NCBI GenBank assembly: GCA_002101205.1
Contig: LWTM01000073.1
Coordinates: forward strand, 1 to 64,000
Length of the DNA stretch: 64,000 nt
Source: Cycloclasticus sp. symbiont of Poecilosclerida sp. N
Lineage (GTDB): Bacteria > Pseudomonadota > Gammaproteobacteria > Methylococcales > Cycloclasticaceae
Reading direction: 5' to 3'
The position numbers were made by a program, and so were the translations under genes. Numbering within the stretch: the stretch's first letter is position 1; each line of letters opens with the position of its first letter. Shown in pieces: positions 23,275 to 32,681 of this stretch. A model generated the notes under the pieces. It worked only from the letters and a program-made list of their open reading frames with translations, was not told the origin of the DNA and ran no database searches.

Positions 23275-23279
23275 CTATT

Positions 23280-23465
23280 ATGAGCGATAAGAAAATAAAG
23301 ATAACGATGATTCGTAGTAAAAACGGTCGTTTAGCATCCCACAAAGCATGTATTGCGGGACTTGGGTTGCGGAAAATGCATCACACTGTTGAAGTGATTG
23401 ATACGCCAGAAAATAGAGGTATGATTAATAAAGTTCACTATATGCTTCAGGTAGAAGAGGTTTAA
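23280..23465 (+). CDS. rpmD: 50S ribosomal protein L30
   Basis: 61 residues with [34 protein letters not shown], the L30 ferredoxin-like fold sequence. Not all bacteria carry L30; its presence with normal order fits a gammaproteobacterium. Confidence 0.97.
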   Translation: MSDKKIKITMIRSKNGRLASHKACIAGLGLRKMHHTVEVIDTPENRGMINKVHYMLQVEEV

Positions 23466-23467
23466 CT

Positions 23468-23902
23468 ATGTTACTAAATACAATCAAACCTGCTGCAGGC
23501 AGTACTAAAGATGCAAAAAGGGTGGGTCGTGGTATTGGCTCGGGTTTTGGAAAGACGTGTGGTCGTGGTCATAAAGGTCAGAAGTCACGCTCAGGCGGAA
23601 TGCCTAAAATTGGTTTCGAAGGTGGGCAAATGCCTCTGCAACGTCGTTTGCCCAAAGTGGGCTTTACTTCAGCTAAAAAGAAATTAACTGCTGAAGTCAG
23701 ATTAGGTGAATTAGCTAATCTATCGGTTGACGTTATTACAGTGGATGTTTTGATTGCAGCGAATATCGTTCCCGCCTTCACGAAAAGGGTAAAAGTTATT
23801 CTTTCAGGTGAGATTTCGAAGGCAGTTAGTTTGCAAGGCTTGTTTACAACACCGGGTGCTTTGAAAGCAATTGAAACGGCCGGCGGCGGGTCTGTCGCTT
23901 AA
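23468..23902 (+). CDS. rplO: 50S ribosomal protein L15
   Basis: 144 residues. The glycine- and arginine-rich N-terminus ([27 protein letters not shown]) and [17 protein letters not shown] are diagnostic. Two bases after rpmD and three before secY. Confidence 0.98.
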   Translation: MLLNTIKPAAGSTKDAKRVGRGIGSGFGKTCGRGHKGQKSRSGGMPKIGFEGGQMPLQRRLPKVGFTSAKKKLTAEVRLGELANLSVDVITVDVLIAANIVPAFTKRVKVILSGEISKAVSLQGLFTTPGALKAIETAGGGSVA

Positions 23903-23905
23903 TTT

Positions 23906-25240
23906 ATGTCTATATTAGGCTCATCAGTTACCAGCGGTAGTGGCGGATCAAGCAGTATGCCTGAGCTTCGTAGTAGGCTCTTTTTCGTATTAGGCGCGTT
24001 GTTTGTGTTTCGTGTAGGTGCTCATATTCCGGTACCTGGAATTGACCCTAAAGCGCTAGCGCTTATGTTTGAACAGCAAGCTGGAACCATATTAGACATG
24101 TTTAATATGTTTTCTGGTGGGGCACTTAAACGGCTGAGTATTTTTGCTTTAGGCATCATGCCGTACATTTCAGCATCGATTATTATTCAATTGATGACTT
24201 CTGTTGTACCTAAGTTTGAGCAGCTTAAAAAAGAAGGTGAATCAGGCAAAAGAAAGATTACGCAATACACAAGATACTTCACCGTGATATTAGCGACTTT
24301 CCAAGCTATTGGCATGGCTACAGCTATTCAAAGCCAATCTGCTGGTGGTTTCCCTGTTGTATTTAATCCAGGTGCGGCGTTTATGTTCACAGCGGTTGTT
24401 ACCTTGGTCAGTGGAACATTGTTTTTAATGTGGCTTGGTGAACAAGTGACAGAGCGTGGGATTGGTAATGGCATATCGATTATTATCTTCGGTGGCATTG
24501 TAGCTGGACTACCATCAGCCATTGGCGGCACATTAGAGTTAGTAAGAACGGGTGAAATGAACGCCGTTATGGTCATTATGTTATTTTTGCTGGCGATTGC
24601 GGTAACAGCATTTGTGATTTTTGTTGAGCGTGCTCAACGACGCATCACAATTAATTACGCTAAACGCCAAGTTGGAAATAAAATGACAGCTGGCCAGTCT
24701 AGTTTCCTACCCTTGAAACTGAATATGGCTGGCGTGATTCCACCAATTTTTGCTTCAAGTATTATTTTGTTCCCCTCAACAATTGCGGGCTGGTTTGGTA
24801 ATAATGAAGGTATGGAGTGGCTGCAAGACTTATCAAGCCTGTTGTCACCTGGTCAGCCGATTTACGTCATGTTGTACGCTTCTGCGATTATCTTCTTTTG
24901 TTTCTTTTATACGGCATTAGTTTTTAATTCGAGAGACACATCTGACAACTTAAAAAAATCGGGTGCTTTTATACCAGGCATTAGGCCAGGAGAACAAACG
25001 ACGAAGTACATTGATGCTGTTATTACTAAGCTTACGTTATTAGGTGCCATCTATATCACAGCGGTTTGTCTATTACCTGAGTTTTTAATCGTTTATTGGA
25101 ATGTACCATTTTATTTTGGTGGAACATCTTTGCTGATTATTGTTATTGTTGTCATGGATTTTATTGCTCAAATGCAATCGCATTTGATGTCGCAACAGTA
25201 CGAAGGCTTGATGAAAAAAGCGAACCTGAAAAGCACATAA
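23906..25240 (+). CDS. secY: Preprotein translocase subunit SecY
   Basis: 444-residue integral membrane channel of the Sec translocon with ten predicted spans. Signatures: [13 protein letters not shown] near the first span, [15 protein letters not shown], and [19 protein letters not shown], plus the cytosolic loop before span 9 ([16 protein letters not shown]). It sits at the end of spc, as is usual, 3 bases after rplO. Confidence 0.99.
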   Translation: MSILGSSVTSGSGGSSSMPELRSRLFFVLGALFVFRVGAHIPVPGIDPKALALMFEQQAGTILDMFNMFSGGALKRLSIFALGIMPYISASIIIQLMTSVVPKFEQLKKEGESGKRKITQYTRYFTVILATFQAIGMATAIQSQSAGGFPVVFNPGAAFMFTAVVTLVSGTLFLMWLGEQVTERGIGNGISIIIFGGIVAGLPSAIGGTLELVRTGEMNAVMVIMLFLLAIAVTAFVIFVERAQRRITINYAKRQVGNKMTAGQSSFLPLKLNMAGVIPPIFASSIILFPSTIAGWFGNNEGMEWLQDLSSLLSPGQPIYVMLYASAIIFFCFFYTALVFNSRDTSDNLKKSGAFIPGIRPGEQTTKYIDAVITKLTLLGAIYITAVCLLPEFLIVYWNVPFYFGGTSLLIIVIVVMDFIAQMQSHLMSQQYEGLMKKANLKST

Positions 25241-25264
25241 GCAAGGTTTTACTAGGAGTTTATT

Positions 25265-25378
25265 ATGAAAGTTAGAACATCAGTAAAGAAAATTTGTCGT
25301 AACTGTAAAGTAGTTAGGCGTAATCGTGTGGTGCGTATAATTTGTAAAGATGGACGCCATAAACAACGTCAAGGCTAA
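25265..25378 (+). CDS. rpmJ: 50S ribosomal protein L36
   Basis: 37-residue gene missed by the ORF track because of its length. Starts ATG at 25265 with AGGAG about 8 bases upstream, encodes [19 protein letters not shown] and ends RHKQRQG. Zinc ligands are Cys11, Cys14, Cys27 and His32, so this is the zinc-binding form. Position between secY and rpsM is canonical. Confidence 0.97.
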   Translation: MKVRTSVKKICRNCKVVRRNRVVRIICKDGRHKQRQG

Positions 25379-25388
25379 GCGTATTAGC

Positions 25389-25417
25389 TTGTAGTCACAT
25401 TCAATAAAGATTATAAT
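25389..25417 (+). promoter_or_regulatory. Possible internal promoter for rpsM-rpsK-rpsD-rpoA-rplQ
   Basis: TTGTAG (25389-25394), 17-bp spacer, TATAAT (25412-25417) in the 77-base gap between rpmJ and rpsM. The alpha operon of E. coli also has its own promoter before rpsM. The -35 box is only a partial match. Confidence 0.45.
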
Positions 25418-25455
25418 TAACGGTTTTCGACTGGTCAAAATAACGGAGAGAATTA

Positions 25456-25812
25456 ATGGCACGTATTGCCGGTATTAACATACCTGATAATAAGCACATT
25501 GTGATTTCATTGACATCAATTTATGGTGTCGGTCCCACAAGATCAAAAGCTATCTGTAAAGCGGCTGCAATTGATACAGCGACTAAAATATGCGATTTAT
25601 CTGAAGATCAGTTAGAACTCGTACGTACGGAAGTTGGGAAGTACATTATTGAAGGTGATTTACGCCGCGAAGTATCAATGAATATTAAGCGTTTGCTTGA
25701 CTTAGGTTGCTTTCGTGGGATTCGTCACCGTAGAAGCTTGCCCGTTCGCGGACAGCGTACTAAAACAAATGCAAGGACCCGTAAAGGCCCGCGTAAACCA
25801 ATCAGAAAGTAA
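25456..25812 (+). CDS. rpsM: 30S ribosomal protein S13
   Basis: 118 residues. [25 protein letters not shown] start and the C-terminal [28 protein letters not shown]. Forms intersubunit bridges and contacts P-site tRNA. GGAGAG lies upstream of the ATG. Confidence 0.98.
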   Translation: MARIAGINIPDNKHIVISLTSIYGVGPTRSKAICKAAAIDTATKICDLSEDQLELVRTEVGKYIIEGDLRREVSMNIKRLLDLGCFRGIRHRRSLPVRGQRTKTNARTRKGPRKPIRK

Positions 25813-25836
25813 GATTAATTAAAGGAAATTTGCGGT

Positions 25837-26223
25837 ATGGTTAAACCAAGTCGTAGTAAAAAGAAAGTTAAAAAAAGCGTAGCTGATGGCATTGCTCATG
25901 TGCATGCTACATTTAATAATACGATTATTACAATTACTGATCGCAAAGGTAATGCTCTTTCATGGGCAACTGCTGGCGGTTCAGGATTTAGAGGCTCTCG
26001 TAAAAGCACACCGTTTGCAGCACAGGTAGCTGCAGAGAGGGCAGGCGAAGCAGCTAAAGGCTTTGGTGTGAAAAACATTGAAGTGAAAATCAAAGGGCCA
26101 GGCCCTGGGCGTGAATCAGCCGTCAGAGCATTGAATAATATTGGATTTAATATTACGTACATCGAAGACGTAACACCAATTCCACACAATGGTTGTCGAC
26201 CACCTAAAAAACGACGCGTTTAA
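25837..26223 (+). CDS. rpsK: 30S ribosomal protein S11
   Basis: 128 residues. Contains [22 protein letters not shown] and the C-terminal [18 protein letters not shown]. Part of the platform near the mRNA exit. 24 bases after rpsM. Confidence 0.98.
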   Translation: MVKPSRSKKKVKKSVADGIAHVHATFNNTIITITDRKGNALSWATAGGSGFRGSRKSTPFAAQVAAERAGEAAKGFGVKNIEVKIKGPGPGRESAVRALNNIGFNITYIEDVTPIPHNGCRPPKKRRV

Positions 26224-26236
26224 CGAGGGAATTACA

Positions 26237-26863
26237 ATGGCAAAATATACAGATTCAAAATGTCGTTTATGTCGTCGTGAAGGCGAAAAACTATTTTTAA
26301 AAGGCGGAAAATGCTACACAGCTAAGTGCGCAATGGAAAAAAGGGCGTATCCACCTGGGCAACATGGACAACGTCGCACACGTCTTTCAGACTATGCTTT
26401 ACAGTTACGTGAAAAGCAAAAACTTCGCCGGACTTATGGGGTTCTTGAAAAACAGTTCCGTGGATACTATTCAGAAGCTGCTCGTATTAAGGGTTCTACA
26501 GGTGAAACTTTGTTACAACTTTTAGAATGTCGTTTAGACAATGTTGTATACCGTATGGGCTTCTCTTCATCACGCTCAGAAGCAAGGCAACTGGTTAGAC
26601 ATAAAGGGATCCTCATAAATGGTGTTCGAGTGAATATTCCTTCTTATCAGGTTAAAGCCGAAGATGTGATTGAAGTGAATAAGTCGGCAAAAAACCAAAA
26701 CCGTATCAAATTTGCTCTTGATTTTGTTGAACAGCGTGGTGTTCCAGAGTGGATTGAACTTGATATCAAAAAAATGCAAGGTACGTTTAAAGCGAAGCCC
26801 CAAAGATCTGATCTACCGGCTGAAATTAACGAGCATCTCGTTGTCGAGCTTTACTCTAAGTAA
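26237..26863 (+). CDS. rpsD: 30S ribosomal protein S4
   Basis: The ORF track starts upstream at 26189 inside rpsK; the real start is the ATG at 26237, preceded by GAGGGA 6 bases away and giving [19 protein letters not shown]. 208 residues. The N-terminal cysteines (CRLCRREG, then [14 protein letters not shown]) make a zinc-binding S4 variant, unlike the cysteine-free E. coli form. In E. coli, S4 represses the alpha operon through a pseudoknot at rpsM. Confidence 0.96.
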   Translation: MAKYTDSKCRLCRREGEKLFLKGGKCYTAKCAMEKRAYPPGQHGQRRTRLSDYALQLREKQKLRRTYGVLEKQFRGYYSEAARIKGSTGETLLQLLECRLDNVVYRMGFSSSRSEARQLVRHKGILINGVRVNIPSYQVKAEDVIEVNKSAKNQNRIKFALDFVEQRGVPEWIELDIKKMQGTFKAKPQRSDLPAEINEHLVVELYSK

Positions 26864-26883
26864 TCTTATAAAGAGGGAATATA

Positions 26884-27891
26884 ATGCAAAATCTACTTTC
26901 AGGTTTTTTACAGCCTAGAGTTACTGGCGTCCAGTCAATTACGCCTACCAGTTCAAAAATCACTATTGAACCTATGGAACGTGGTTATGGGCACACACTA
27001 GGGAATGCGTTAAGACGCGTCTTATTGTCATCGATTTCTGGTTGTGCTGTTACCGAAATTAAAATCGAAGGCGTTCTTCATGAATACACAACGATTGACG
27101 GTGTGCAAGAAGACGTTATTGATATTATGCTGAACCTTAAATCTTTAGCGGTTATCCTAAACGCTAAAGATGAAGCTACTTTAACGATTGAGAAATCAGG
27201 TCAAGGGCAGGTGACTGCCGCGGATATTCAAATTGATCACGATGTTGAAATTATCAATCCGGAGCTTGTTATTGCAAACTTCACAGCTAACGGCAAACTG
27301 TCGATGTCTATCAAAGTTGAGCGTAGTTTTGGCTATCAAACGGCGGCTTCTCGCAAGCAAGAACTGGGTGAAGATTTACCGATAGGTACATTATTGTTAG
27401 ACGCCTCTTTTAGTCCAATTAAAAGAATTTCTTATAATGTGGATACCGCACGCGTTGAGCAGCGCACTAACCTAGATAAGTTAGTAATCGAGCTTGAAAC
27501 AAATGGCACGATTGAACCTGAGCAAACAATAAGGAATGCAGCGACTATTTTGCACCATCACATTGCTGTGTTTGTTGATCTTAAAGATATTGTAGAGGAA
27601 CCTGAGCCTCCAAAAGAGCCAGAGTTTGACCCTATTCTTTTACGTCCAGTTGATGATTTAGAGTTAACAGTTCGTTCTGCTAACTGCTTAAAAGCAGAGC
27701 AAATATTCTACATTGGTGATTTAATTCAACGTACAGAAGTTGAGTTGCTTAAAGCACCTAACTTGGGAAAAAAATCACTGACAGAAATAAAAGGTGTATT
27801 AGCCTCTAAAGGAATGTCTTTGGGTATACGTCTTGAAAATTGGCCACCTTCTAGTTTAATTACTAGTGATAAAGTGGTCGCTTCAATTTAA
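26884..27891 (+). CDS. rpoA: RNA polymerase alpha subunit
   Basis: 335 residues. N-terminal assembly domain with [19 protein letters not shown] and the C-terminal helix-hairpin domain ([23 protein letters not shown], then [30 protein letters not shown]) that binds UP elements and activators. Normal length. 20 bases after rpsD. Confidence 0.99.
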   Translation: MQNLLSGFLQPRVTGVQSITPTSSKITIEPMERGYGHTLGNALRRVLLSSISGCAVTEIKIEGVLHEYTTIDGVQEDVIDIMLNLKSLAVILNAKDEATLTIEKSGQGQVTAADIQIDHDVEIINPELVIANFTANGKLSMSIKVERSFGYQTAASRKQELGEDLPIGTLLLDASFSPIKRISYNVDTARVEQRTNLDKLVIELETNGTIEPEQTIRNAATILHHHIAVFVDLKDIVEEPEPPKEPEFDPILLRPVDDLELTVRSANCLKAEQIFYIGDLIQRTEVELLKAPNLGKKSLTEIKGVLASKGMSLGIRLENWPPSSLITSDKVVASI

Positions 27892-27909
27892 TTTAAGGGT
27901 TTATTAACT

Positions 27910-28305
27910 ATGCGTCACCGCAAATCAGGCAGGCAGCTTAACCGTAATAGCAGTCACCGCAAAGCAATGTTTCAAAACATGGCTAACTCACTTATTGATC
28001 ACGAAGTTATTCGTACAACATTGCCAAAAGCGAAAGAACTTCGCCGCTTTGTTGAACCTCTTATTACAGCGTCTAAAACCGACTCGGTTTCAAAAAGAAG
28101 GCTCGTGTTTGCACGTCTAAGAGACCGTGGTAGCGTTACTAAATTATTTAATAGCTTAGCGCCGCGTTATAAAGAGCGCCCTGGTGGTTATTTACGTATT
28201 TTAAAATGTGGCTTTAGAACAGGCGACACTGCTCCTATGGCGTTTGTTGAGCTCGTCGATCGAGAGATTGAAGAGCCATCCGAGGCTACTTCTTCGGAAG
28301 ATTGA
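27910..28305 (+). CDS. rplQ: 50S ribosomal protein L17
   Basis: 131 residues. [29 protein letters not shown] start and the [26 protein letters not shown] block. Last gene of the ribosomal supercluster, directly followed by a strong intrinsic terminator. Confidence 0.98.
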   Translation: MRHRKSGRQLNRNSSHRKAMFQNMANSLIDHEVIRTTLPKAKELRRFVEPLITASKTDSVSKRRLVFARLRDRGSVTKLFNSLAPRYKERPGGYLRILKCGFRTGDTAPMAFVELVDREIEEPSEATSSED

Positions 28306-28306
28306 C

Positions 28307-28333
28307 AAAAAGCCGGTTTAAGCCGGCTTTTTT
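28307..28333 (+). terminator. Rho-independent terminator after rplQ
   Basis: Perfect 10-bp stem AAAAAGCCGG / CCGGCTTTTT with 6-base loop TTTAAG, ending in a T-run. It starts within the first bases after the rplQ stop codon and closes the ribosomal supercluster. The A-run on the 5' side means it can also work for the opposite strand. Confidence 0.95.
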
Positions 28334-28402
28334 GTGGATATTATTTATCCACCTGCACTACGTATTGAAGTGAAGATAAAACGCGTTCACTTTAATTTAG
28401 CT

Positions 28403-28726
28403 TTACCGTTCAAGAAACTCCAGTTTGTTTTCTTTTTTTGCCCATTCGTCGGCATCATCTGGTGCAGGCTTTAAATCAGTAATGACGGGCCATAAAGGGG
28501 ATAGTTCAGCGTTTAGCTGTATGAACTTCTCTTGCCCTTCTGGTAGTTCATCTTCTGAGTAAATCGCCTCTACAGGGCACTCCGGTTCGCACAGTGTGCA
28601 ATCAATACATTCATCAGGGTCAATGACTAGAAAATTGGGCCCCTCATGGAAGCAGTCTACGGGACAAACGTCCACACAATCAGTGTACTTACATTTGATG
28701 CATGACTCTGTTACTACGAATGTCAT
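28403..28726 (-). CDS. fdxA: 7Fe ferredoxin FdxA
   Basis: 107-residue [3Fe-4S][4Fe-4S] ferredoxin. Motifs: [20 protein letters not shown] at the N-terminus and [18 protein letters not shown]. The C-terminal helical extension ([19 protein letters not shown]) is typical of the Azotobacter FdI/FdxA type. Electron carrier; partner unknown. Convergent with rplQ. Confidence 0.95.
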   Translation of the reverse strand: MTFVVTESCIKCKYTDCVDVCPVDCFHEGPNFLVIDPDECIDCTLCEPECPVEAIYSEDELPEGQEKFIQLNAELSPLWPVITDLKPAPDDADEWAKKENKLEFLER

Positions 28727-28811
28727 TTGCTGTTCCTTGGATTATTTAATTTGATAAGAGACATTATAAACGCGTTGGGTGTTTTTTCGCTGTTATTTAA
28801 ACTTACTTGTA

Positions 28812-29070
28812 GAGACCTCAGCACGCGTGCCGGCGGTATAACCCAACAAATTCGCATTAATTTTGCTATAATGCATCATGCAAAAATCATTCTCAACACA
28901 GTCCAACCGCTGACTTAGACCACCCTATTCTTCATAGTCTTGATGACACAGAAGCCTTGTTGGAATGGTCTGAAATAGAAACATTGCTCACCTCAATCTA
29001 TGACTATTCCTTTTTTCTTTGTCATAAAGAACTCCTCAAATTAAGGGTTGTTATTAGTTATTTTTGTTAA
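28812..29070 (+). mobile_element. 5' fragment of an IS5-like element (left end plus transposase start)
   Basis: Begins with the terminal repeat GAGACCTCAGCACGCGTGC and shares the sub-terminal ACCCAACAAATTCGCAT segment with the copy at 51745-51887. An extended -10 (TGCTATAAT, 28864-28872) leads to a short MQKSFSTQSNR stop. Beyond the stop the frame continues as LDHPILHSLDDTEALLEWSEIETLLTSIYD, which is an IS5-family transposase N-terminus. The rest of the transposase is gone; the sequence runs into the end of higA. There is an in-frame TGA and a 3' truncation, so it is inactive. Confidence 0.65.
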
Positions 29071-29388
29071 CTAAGCAACTGCAATTAATGGAGCTGCATG
29101 ATCTAACTTATCTTTAAATGCTTCATTGTGCTCTGCCTGCCAAATATCACTAATAAGCTGTAAGTTAAGCCAAAATCCAGATGTTGTACCCAATACTTTA
29201 GAGAGTAATAAAGCTGTTTCAACGGTAATGCCACGACGATTGCAGCAAAGTTCATTTACCGTTTTACGACTCACGCCCATAGCCGTTGCTAGCGCGCCTT
29301 GGCTAATCTTTAAAGGGGCTAGAAATTCCTCTGTTAACATTTCACCTACGGGGGTAGGTTGTGCTGGTATTTTAAGTTCTTTCATCAT
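29071..29388 (-). CDS. higA: HigA-type antitoxin (XRE family)
   Basis: 105-residue helix-turn-helix protein. ISQGALATAMGVSRKTVNELCCNRRGITVETALLLSKVLGT is the HTH core of HigA/VapI antitoxins. N-terminal PAQPTPVGEMLTEEFLAPL is also typical. Antitoxin that binds HigB and represses the operon. 9 bases after higB, matching the higB-higA gene order. The module lies between two derivatives of one IS5-like element. Confidence 0.9.
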   Translation of the reverse strand: MMKELKIPAQPTPVGEMLTEEFLAPLKISQGALATAMGVSRKTVNELCCNRRGITVETALLLSKVLGTTSGFWLNLQLISDIWQAEHNEAFKDKLDHAAPLIAVA

Positions 29389-29397
29389 AATGTTGCC

Positions 29398-29688
29398 TCA
29401 CTTATAGTCATGAGGGTCTAAGTAAAGTTGAATTGCTTCACCCTCGTTCCATTTGAATATTAATCGGTATTGCTTGTTGACGCGGATTGAGCACCAATCG
29501 CTTAGTTTGCCAGATAAATGTTCAAAACGATTCCCTAGCGGCACTCTTAAATCACTTTCATTTTCAGCAACATGAATGATGTCTAATTTACGCCTTAAAG
29601 CACTTTCTATCGTGTTTGGTATTTCACGAGTCTTTACACCGTGAAAGTAGTCATCATTGAGCGACTGTTTTTTAAATGTTTCAATCAT
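29398..29688 (-). CDS. higB: HigB-type toxin (RelE superfamily)
   Basis: The track starts at 29703, but family members begin MIETF or similar, which corresponds to the ATG at 29688; this gives 96 residues. Core elements: LRVPLGNRFEHLSGKLSDWCSIRVNKQYRLIFKWNEGEAIQLYLDPHDYK, as in ribosome-dependent mRNA interferases. Toxin first, antitoxin second. A palindromic operator candidate lies just upstream. Confidence 0.88.
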   Translation of the reverse strand: MIETFKKQSLNDDYFHGVKTREIPNTIESALRRKLDIIHVAENESDLRVPLGNRFEHLSGKLSDWCSIRVNKQYRLIFKWNEGEAIQLYLDPHDYK

Positions 29689-29694
29689 CACTAA

Positions 29695-29721
29695 GTGTAA
29701 CATATATCGCTACACGTTACA
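29695..29721. promoter_or_regulatory. Probable HigA operator upstream of higB
   Basis: An imperfect palindrome, GTGTAACATATATCGCTACAC (29695-29715; outer arms GTGTA/TACAC perfect), and an overlapping pair TGTAAC (29696-29701) and GTTACA (29716-29721). It sits 7 bases before the inferred higB ATG, where HigA autoregulation would be expected. Confidence 0.45.
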
Positions 29722-29767
29722 GTCTAGAGTTTTTGTATTAGCTTTTCAGATTAAAAATTCGTGTTTT

Positions 29768-29819
29768 TATATTTTGCGGAACTGCAAAATATAAATTTAA
29801 TGGCATATCTAATGCCATT
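29768..29819. repeat. Two adjacent palindromes between higB and the MITE-like copy
   Basis: First: TATATTTTGC (29768-29777), loop GGAACT, GCAAAATATA (29784-29793), perfect 10-bp arms. Second: AATGGCAT (29799-29806), loop ATCTA, ATGCCATT (29812-29819) followed by a short T-run, so it could act as a weak terminator on the + strand. The rest of the 29722-29920 gap is AT-rich with no recognisable gene. Confidence 0.55.
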
Positions 29820-29920
29820 TTTAACGAATTTTACTATTGTGTTTAGTGTGGGCTTGAATATGCCATCAGATATGCGATATAAGTTTATATAAAAGATGCA
29901 TCATTGCTTAGTGATTAAGT

Positions 29921-30002
29921 GAGACCTCAGCACGCGTGCTGCCTGCGCCTGCGGTGTAAGTACAAGCGTAGCGGGTGCTGTAAGTACACGTACTGAGGTC
30001 TC
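29921..30002. mobile_element. 82-bp MITE-like IS5 derivative
   Basis: Starts GAGACCTCAGCACGCGTGC and ends with GTACACGTACTGAGGTCTC, giving inverted ends of at least 10 bp that match the IS5-like fragments at 28812 and 51338-51887. There is no coding capacity. The inner part is GC-rich with two GTAAGTACA repeats. No target duplication is visible. Confidence 0.65.
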
Positions 30003-30025
30003 TTGTAAAGTTCCTTTGATGTTTT

Positions 30026-30787
30026 TTAAGTTGAGAACTTCAGTCCGACAGCTAATAAAATGCTAGCTACAATATATTTTAGTACTTTTTCTGGCAATCG
30101 TTCCCCAATCAATGTGCCAAGATAAATAGCAGGGATAGATCCGATAAGAAGACTGAATAATAAAGAAAAGTCTACATGCCCTAAGCCATAGTGGCCTAAG
30201 CCTGCAATTGCGGTTAGTGGGACGGCGTGAGCGATGTCTGTGCCCACAACCATTCTAGTTTTAAGGTTTGGATAAAGGATGAGTAATAATGCGCTTCCAA
30301 TAGCGCCAGCACCTACAGAGGATAAGGTGACAAGGACTCCTAGAATGCCTCCTATGCAAATAATTAGTATATCGCTTGGTTTGTAATTAGTTTGTGATTT
30401 AAACCTCGATTTAAAGGTGTCTTTGAATATGATGACGAAAGATGTGAGTATCAACATAAAGCCGAGAGTTACCGAGATGATGCGTCCAAAGAATTCATCA
30501 CTTATTTCAAAATATTGAATGACTAGTACGCAGCTGATAGACCCTGGAATACTACCTAAGGCGAGATTTCTAACGATGACCCAATCAATGGTTTTGCGCT
30601 TTTGGTGTGACCAAACGCCGCTCGCTTTAGTAATGGCGGCGTACATTAAATCGGTGCCAACAGCGATTGCAGGCTGAATGTTAAAACCAAGAACAAGCAG
30701 AGGTGTCATTAATGACCCTCCACCAACCCCTGTTAGGCCTACAGTGAAGCCAACAACCGCACCTGCTAATATGTAAAAATATTCCAA
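30026..30787 (-). CDS. TauE/SafE-family sulfite exporter-like protein
   Basis: 253-residue membrane protein with about eight spans. VGLTGVGGGSLMTPLLVLGF near the start and the second-half repeat GVLVTLSSVGAGAIGSALLLILYP are the family's internal duplication, and GTDIAHAVPLTAIAGLGH follows. Members export sulfite or sulfonates or import other anions. It is divergent from cysB with about 100 bases between, which supports a sulfur role. Confidence 0.85.
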   Translation of the reverse strand: MEYFYILAGAVVGFTVGLTGVGGGSLMTPLLVLGFNIQPAIAVGTDLMYAAITKASGVWSHQKRKTIDWVIVRNLALGSIPGSISCVLVIQYFEISDEFFGRIISVTLGFMLILTSFVIIFKDTFKSRFKSQTNYKPSDILIICIGGILGVLVTLSSVGAGAIGSALLLILYPNLKTRMVVGTDIAHAVPLTAIAGLGHYGLGHVDFSLLFSLLIGSIPAIYLGTLIGERLPEKVLKYIVASILLAVGLKFST

Positions 30788-30811
30788 AATTCAGCCAGCT
30801 TAAAAATAGGC

Positions 30812-30839
30812 TTGAAATATAATGCATATTTCTTATAAT
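30812..30839 (+). promoter_or_regulatory. Candidate cysB promoter
   Basis: TTGAAA (30812-30817), 16-bp spacer, TATAAT (30834-30839), about 50 bases ahead of the cysB ATG in the AT-rich divergent region shared with the tauE-like gene. CysB proteins often regulate their own gene, so CysB sites may overlap it. Confidence 0.55.
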
Positions 30840-30889
30840 AAAAAAGAATATATAACACTATATTTATAACTTACAAGAATAAGAGAGTT

Positions 30890-31867
30890 ATGAAATTACA
30901 GCAACTGCGCTATATTTGGGAAGTGTCAAAAAATAATTTAAATGTTTCGGCAACCGCTGAGACTATTTATACCTCTCAACCTGGCATAAGTAAACAAATT
31001 CGCATACTGGAAGAAGAATTAGGGATACCTATTTTTGCACGAAACGGTAAGCATTTAACGAACATGACACCGGCAGGGGAAAAAATCATCGCCATTTCTG
31101 GTGAAATATTGATGCAGGCTAAGAATATTAAAAACATTGCCAGAGAGTATCGTGATGAAGGTAAGGGATCGCTATCAATTGCGACCACTCATACGCAAGC
31201 CCGCTATGCGCTTCCACCAGTTATAAAATCATTTATGGAAGATTTGCCCGATGTAAGCCTGGATTTACAGCAAGGCACACCTGTTCAAATTTCTGAAATG
31301 GTGTCACAAGGAAAAGTTGATTTAGCCATCGCGACAGAAGCGATTGAGCTCTTTGATAACTTAGTAATGTTGCCTTGTTATTCATGGGACCGCTGTCTCT
31401 TAGTCCCTAAAGGACACCCATTAGTAGCCGTTAAAGATTTAACATTGAGTGATGTGGCTGATCATCCACTGATTACGTATGTTTTTGGCTTTACGGGTCG
31501 GTCCAAACTCGATGAGGCCTTCGAAAATGAGGGTCTTAAGCCTGAAGTTGCTTTAACTGCAGTGGATGCAGATGTTATTAAAACGTATGTTCGTCTTGGT
31601 TTAGGTGTCGGCATTGTTGCAAGAATGGCCTATGACGAACAAACGGATCAAGGTCTTGTGGCGCTAGATGCCAGTCACTTATTTGGCCGCAGTGTTACTA
31701 AGATTGGAATACGGAAAGACACTTTTTTACGTGGCTATATGTACGAGTTTATTTGTTTATTTGCGCCACATTTGTCAAAAGAGCTTATCGATGAAGCGAT
31801 GAAGTTGAAACAACGAAGCGCGATTAATGAGCTATTCAAGGATATTAAGTTACCACATATTAATTAG
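30890..31867 (+). CDS. cysB: LysR-family regulator CysB
   Basis: 325 residues. N-terminal winged HTH MKLQQLRYIWEVSKNNLNVSATAETIYTSQPGISKQIRILEEELG is close to CysB/Cbl. The effector domain follows, with TTHTQARYALP and the conserved RQ/VDADVIKTYVRLGLGVGIVA stretch. CysB activates sulfur-assimilation genes in response to N-acetylserine or O-acetylserine and thiosulfate or sulfide. It lies between the tauE-like gene (divergent) and cysH (convergent, 2 bases), so this is a sulfur-metabolism locus. Confidence 0.94.
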   Translation: MKLQQLRYIWEVSKNNLNVSATAETIYTSQPGISKQIRILEEELGIPIFARNGKHLTNMTPAGEKIIAISGEILMQAKNIKNIAREYRDEGKGSLSIATTHTQARYALPPVIKSFMEDLPDVSLDLQQGTPVQISEMVSQGKVDLAIATEAIELFDNLVMLPCYSWDRCLLVPKGHPLVAVKDLTLSDVADHPLITYVFGFTGRSKLDEAFENEGLKPEVALTAVDADVIKTYVRLGLGVGIVARMAYDEQTDQGLVALDASHLFGRSVTKIGIRKDTFLRGYMYEFICLFAPHLSKELIDEAMKLKQRSAINELFKDIKLPHIN

Positions 31868-31869
31868 GC

Positions 31870-32583
31870 TTACTGCTTTTCTAGACCAGTATGTAGCCCG
31901 CATTCTTTGCTGTCATTCTCTTCCCACCACCAACGACCTTCTCTAGGTTCTTGGTGGGGTAGTGTTGGGCGTGTGCACGGTTCACAGCCAATGCTAATAA
32001 AACCTTTTTCGTGCAATGGATTGAAAGGTACATCAAGGGCTTTTATATATGACCACACTTCTTCTGAACTCCAGTAACACAAGGGGTTGAACTTGAACAG
32101 TTCGGTATCTTTACCGCTAAAGGCTGTATCCACTTCAGCAATTTGAAGGCTATCTCTGGTTGCTCTGCTTTGGTCGCGTCGTTGGCCAGTTACCCAGGCA
32201 GACAAACCTGCTAAATACTGCCTTAGTGGCTCAACTTTTCTAATGCCGCAGCACTCTTTATGCCCATCGGTATAAAAACTAAATAAACCTTTTTCATGTG
32301 TCAGTGACTCTAAAGTATCTTTATTAGGAGTTAGAACTTTAATATTAACTTGATAATGATCCATCACGGTTTGAATAAACTGATATGTTTCAGGGTGTAA
32401 CCGTCCAGTATCTAAGGTGAAGATAGAAGGATTTAGCTTGAGCTTGCAAGCCATGTCTATTAAGACGACGTCCTCTGCACCGCTGAATGAAATAGCGAGA
32501 TTATCAAACTGGGCATAAATTTTTTTTAAAATCTCTCGAGGTTGCTTTTTATCAAGAGCTGTTTGTAATGTTTGAATGTTCAT
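31870..32583 (-). CDS. cysH: Assimilatory adenylyl-sulfate (APS) reductase
   Basis: 237 residues of the CysH family. [16 protein letters not shown] is the PP-loop and [12 protein letters not shown] binds substrate. Two cysteine pairs, [11 protein letters not shown] and GCEPCTRP, indicate a 4Fe-4S cluster and APS rather than PAPS as substrate; the C-terminal ECGLH carries the catalytic cysteine. Reduces APS to sulfite using thioredoxin. gshA follows about 100 bases upstream on the same strand. Confidence 0.93.
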   Translation of the reverse strand: MNIQTLQTALDKKQPREILKKIYAQFDNLAISFSGAEDVVLIDMACKLKLNPSIFTLDTGRLHPETYQFIQTVMDHYQVNIKVLTPNKDTLESLTHEKGLFSFYTDGHKECCGIRKVEPLRQYLAGLSAWVTGQRRDQSRATRDSLQIAEVDTAFSGKDTELFKFNPLCYWSSEEVWSYIKALDVPFNPLHEKGFISIGCEPCTRPTLPHQEPREGRWWWEENDSKECGLHTGLEKQ

Positions 32584-32681
32584 TTGGCGAATTAAATATA
32601 GGTTTTATTGAGTGTATCAAGAAAGGCGGGCATCAAGAATTATAAAATGAGATATGAATAGAATAAAAGGCCTGAGGCGTT

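Noticed and set aside
26189-26236. Upstream start for rpsD from the ORF track
   Set aside because: It lies inside rpsK; the ATG at 26237 has a good ribosome-binding site and the conserved S4 N-terminus.
28727-28918. 63-codon ORF upstream of fdxA
   Set aside because: It crosses the IS5-like left end in a different frame from the transposase fragment and has no ribosome-binding site.
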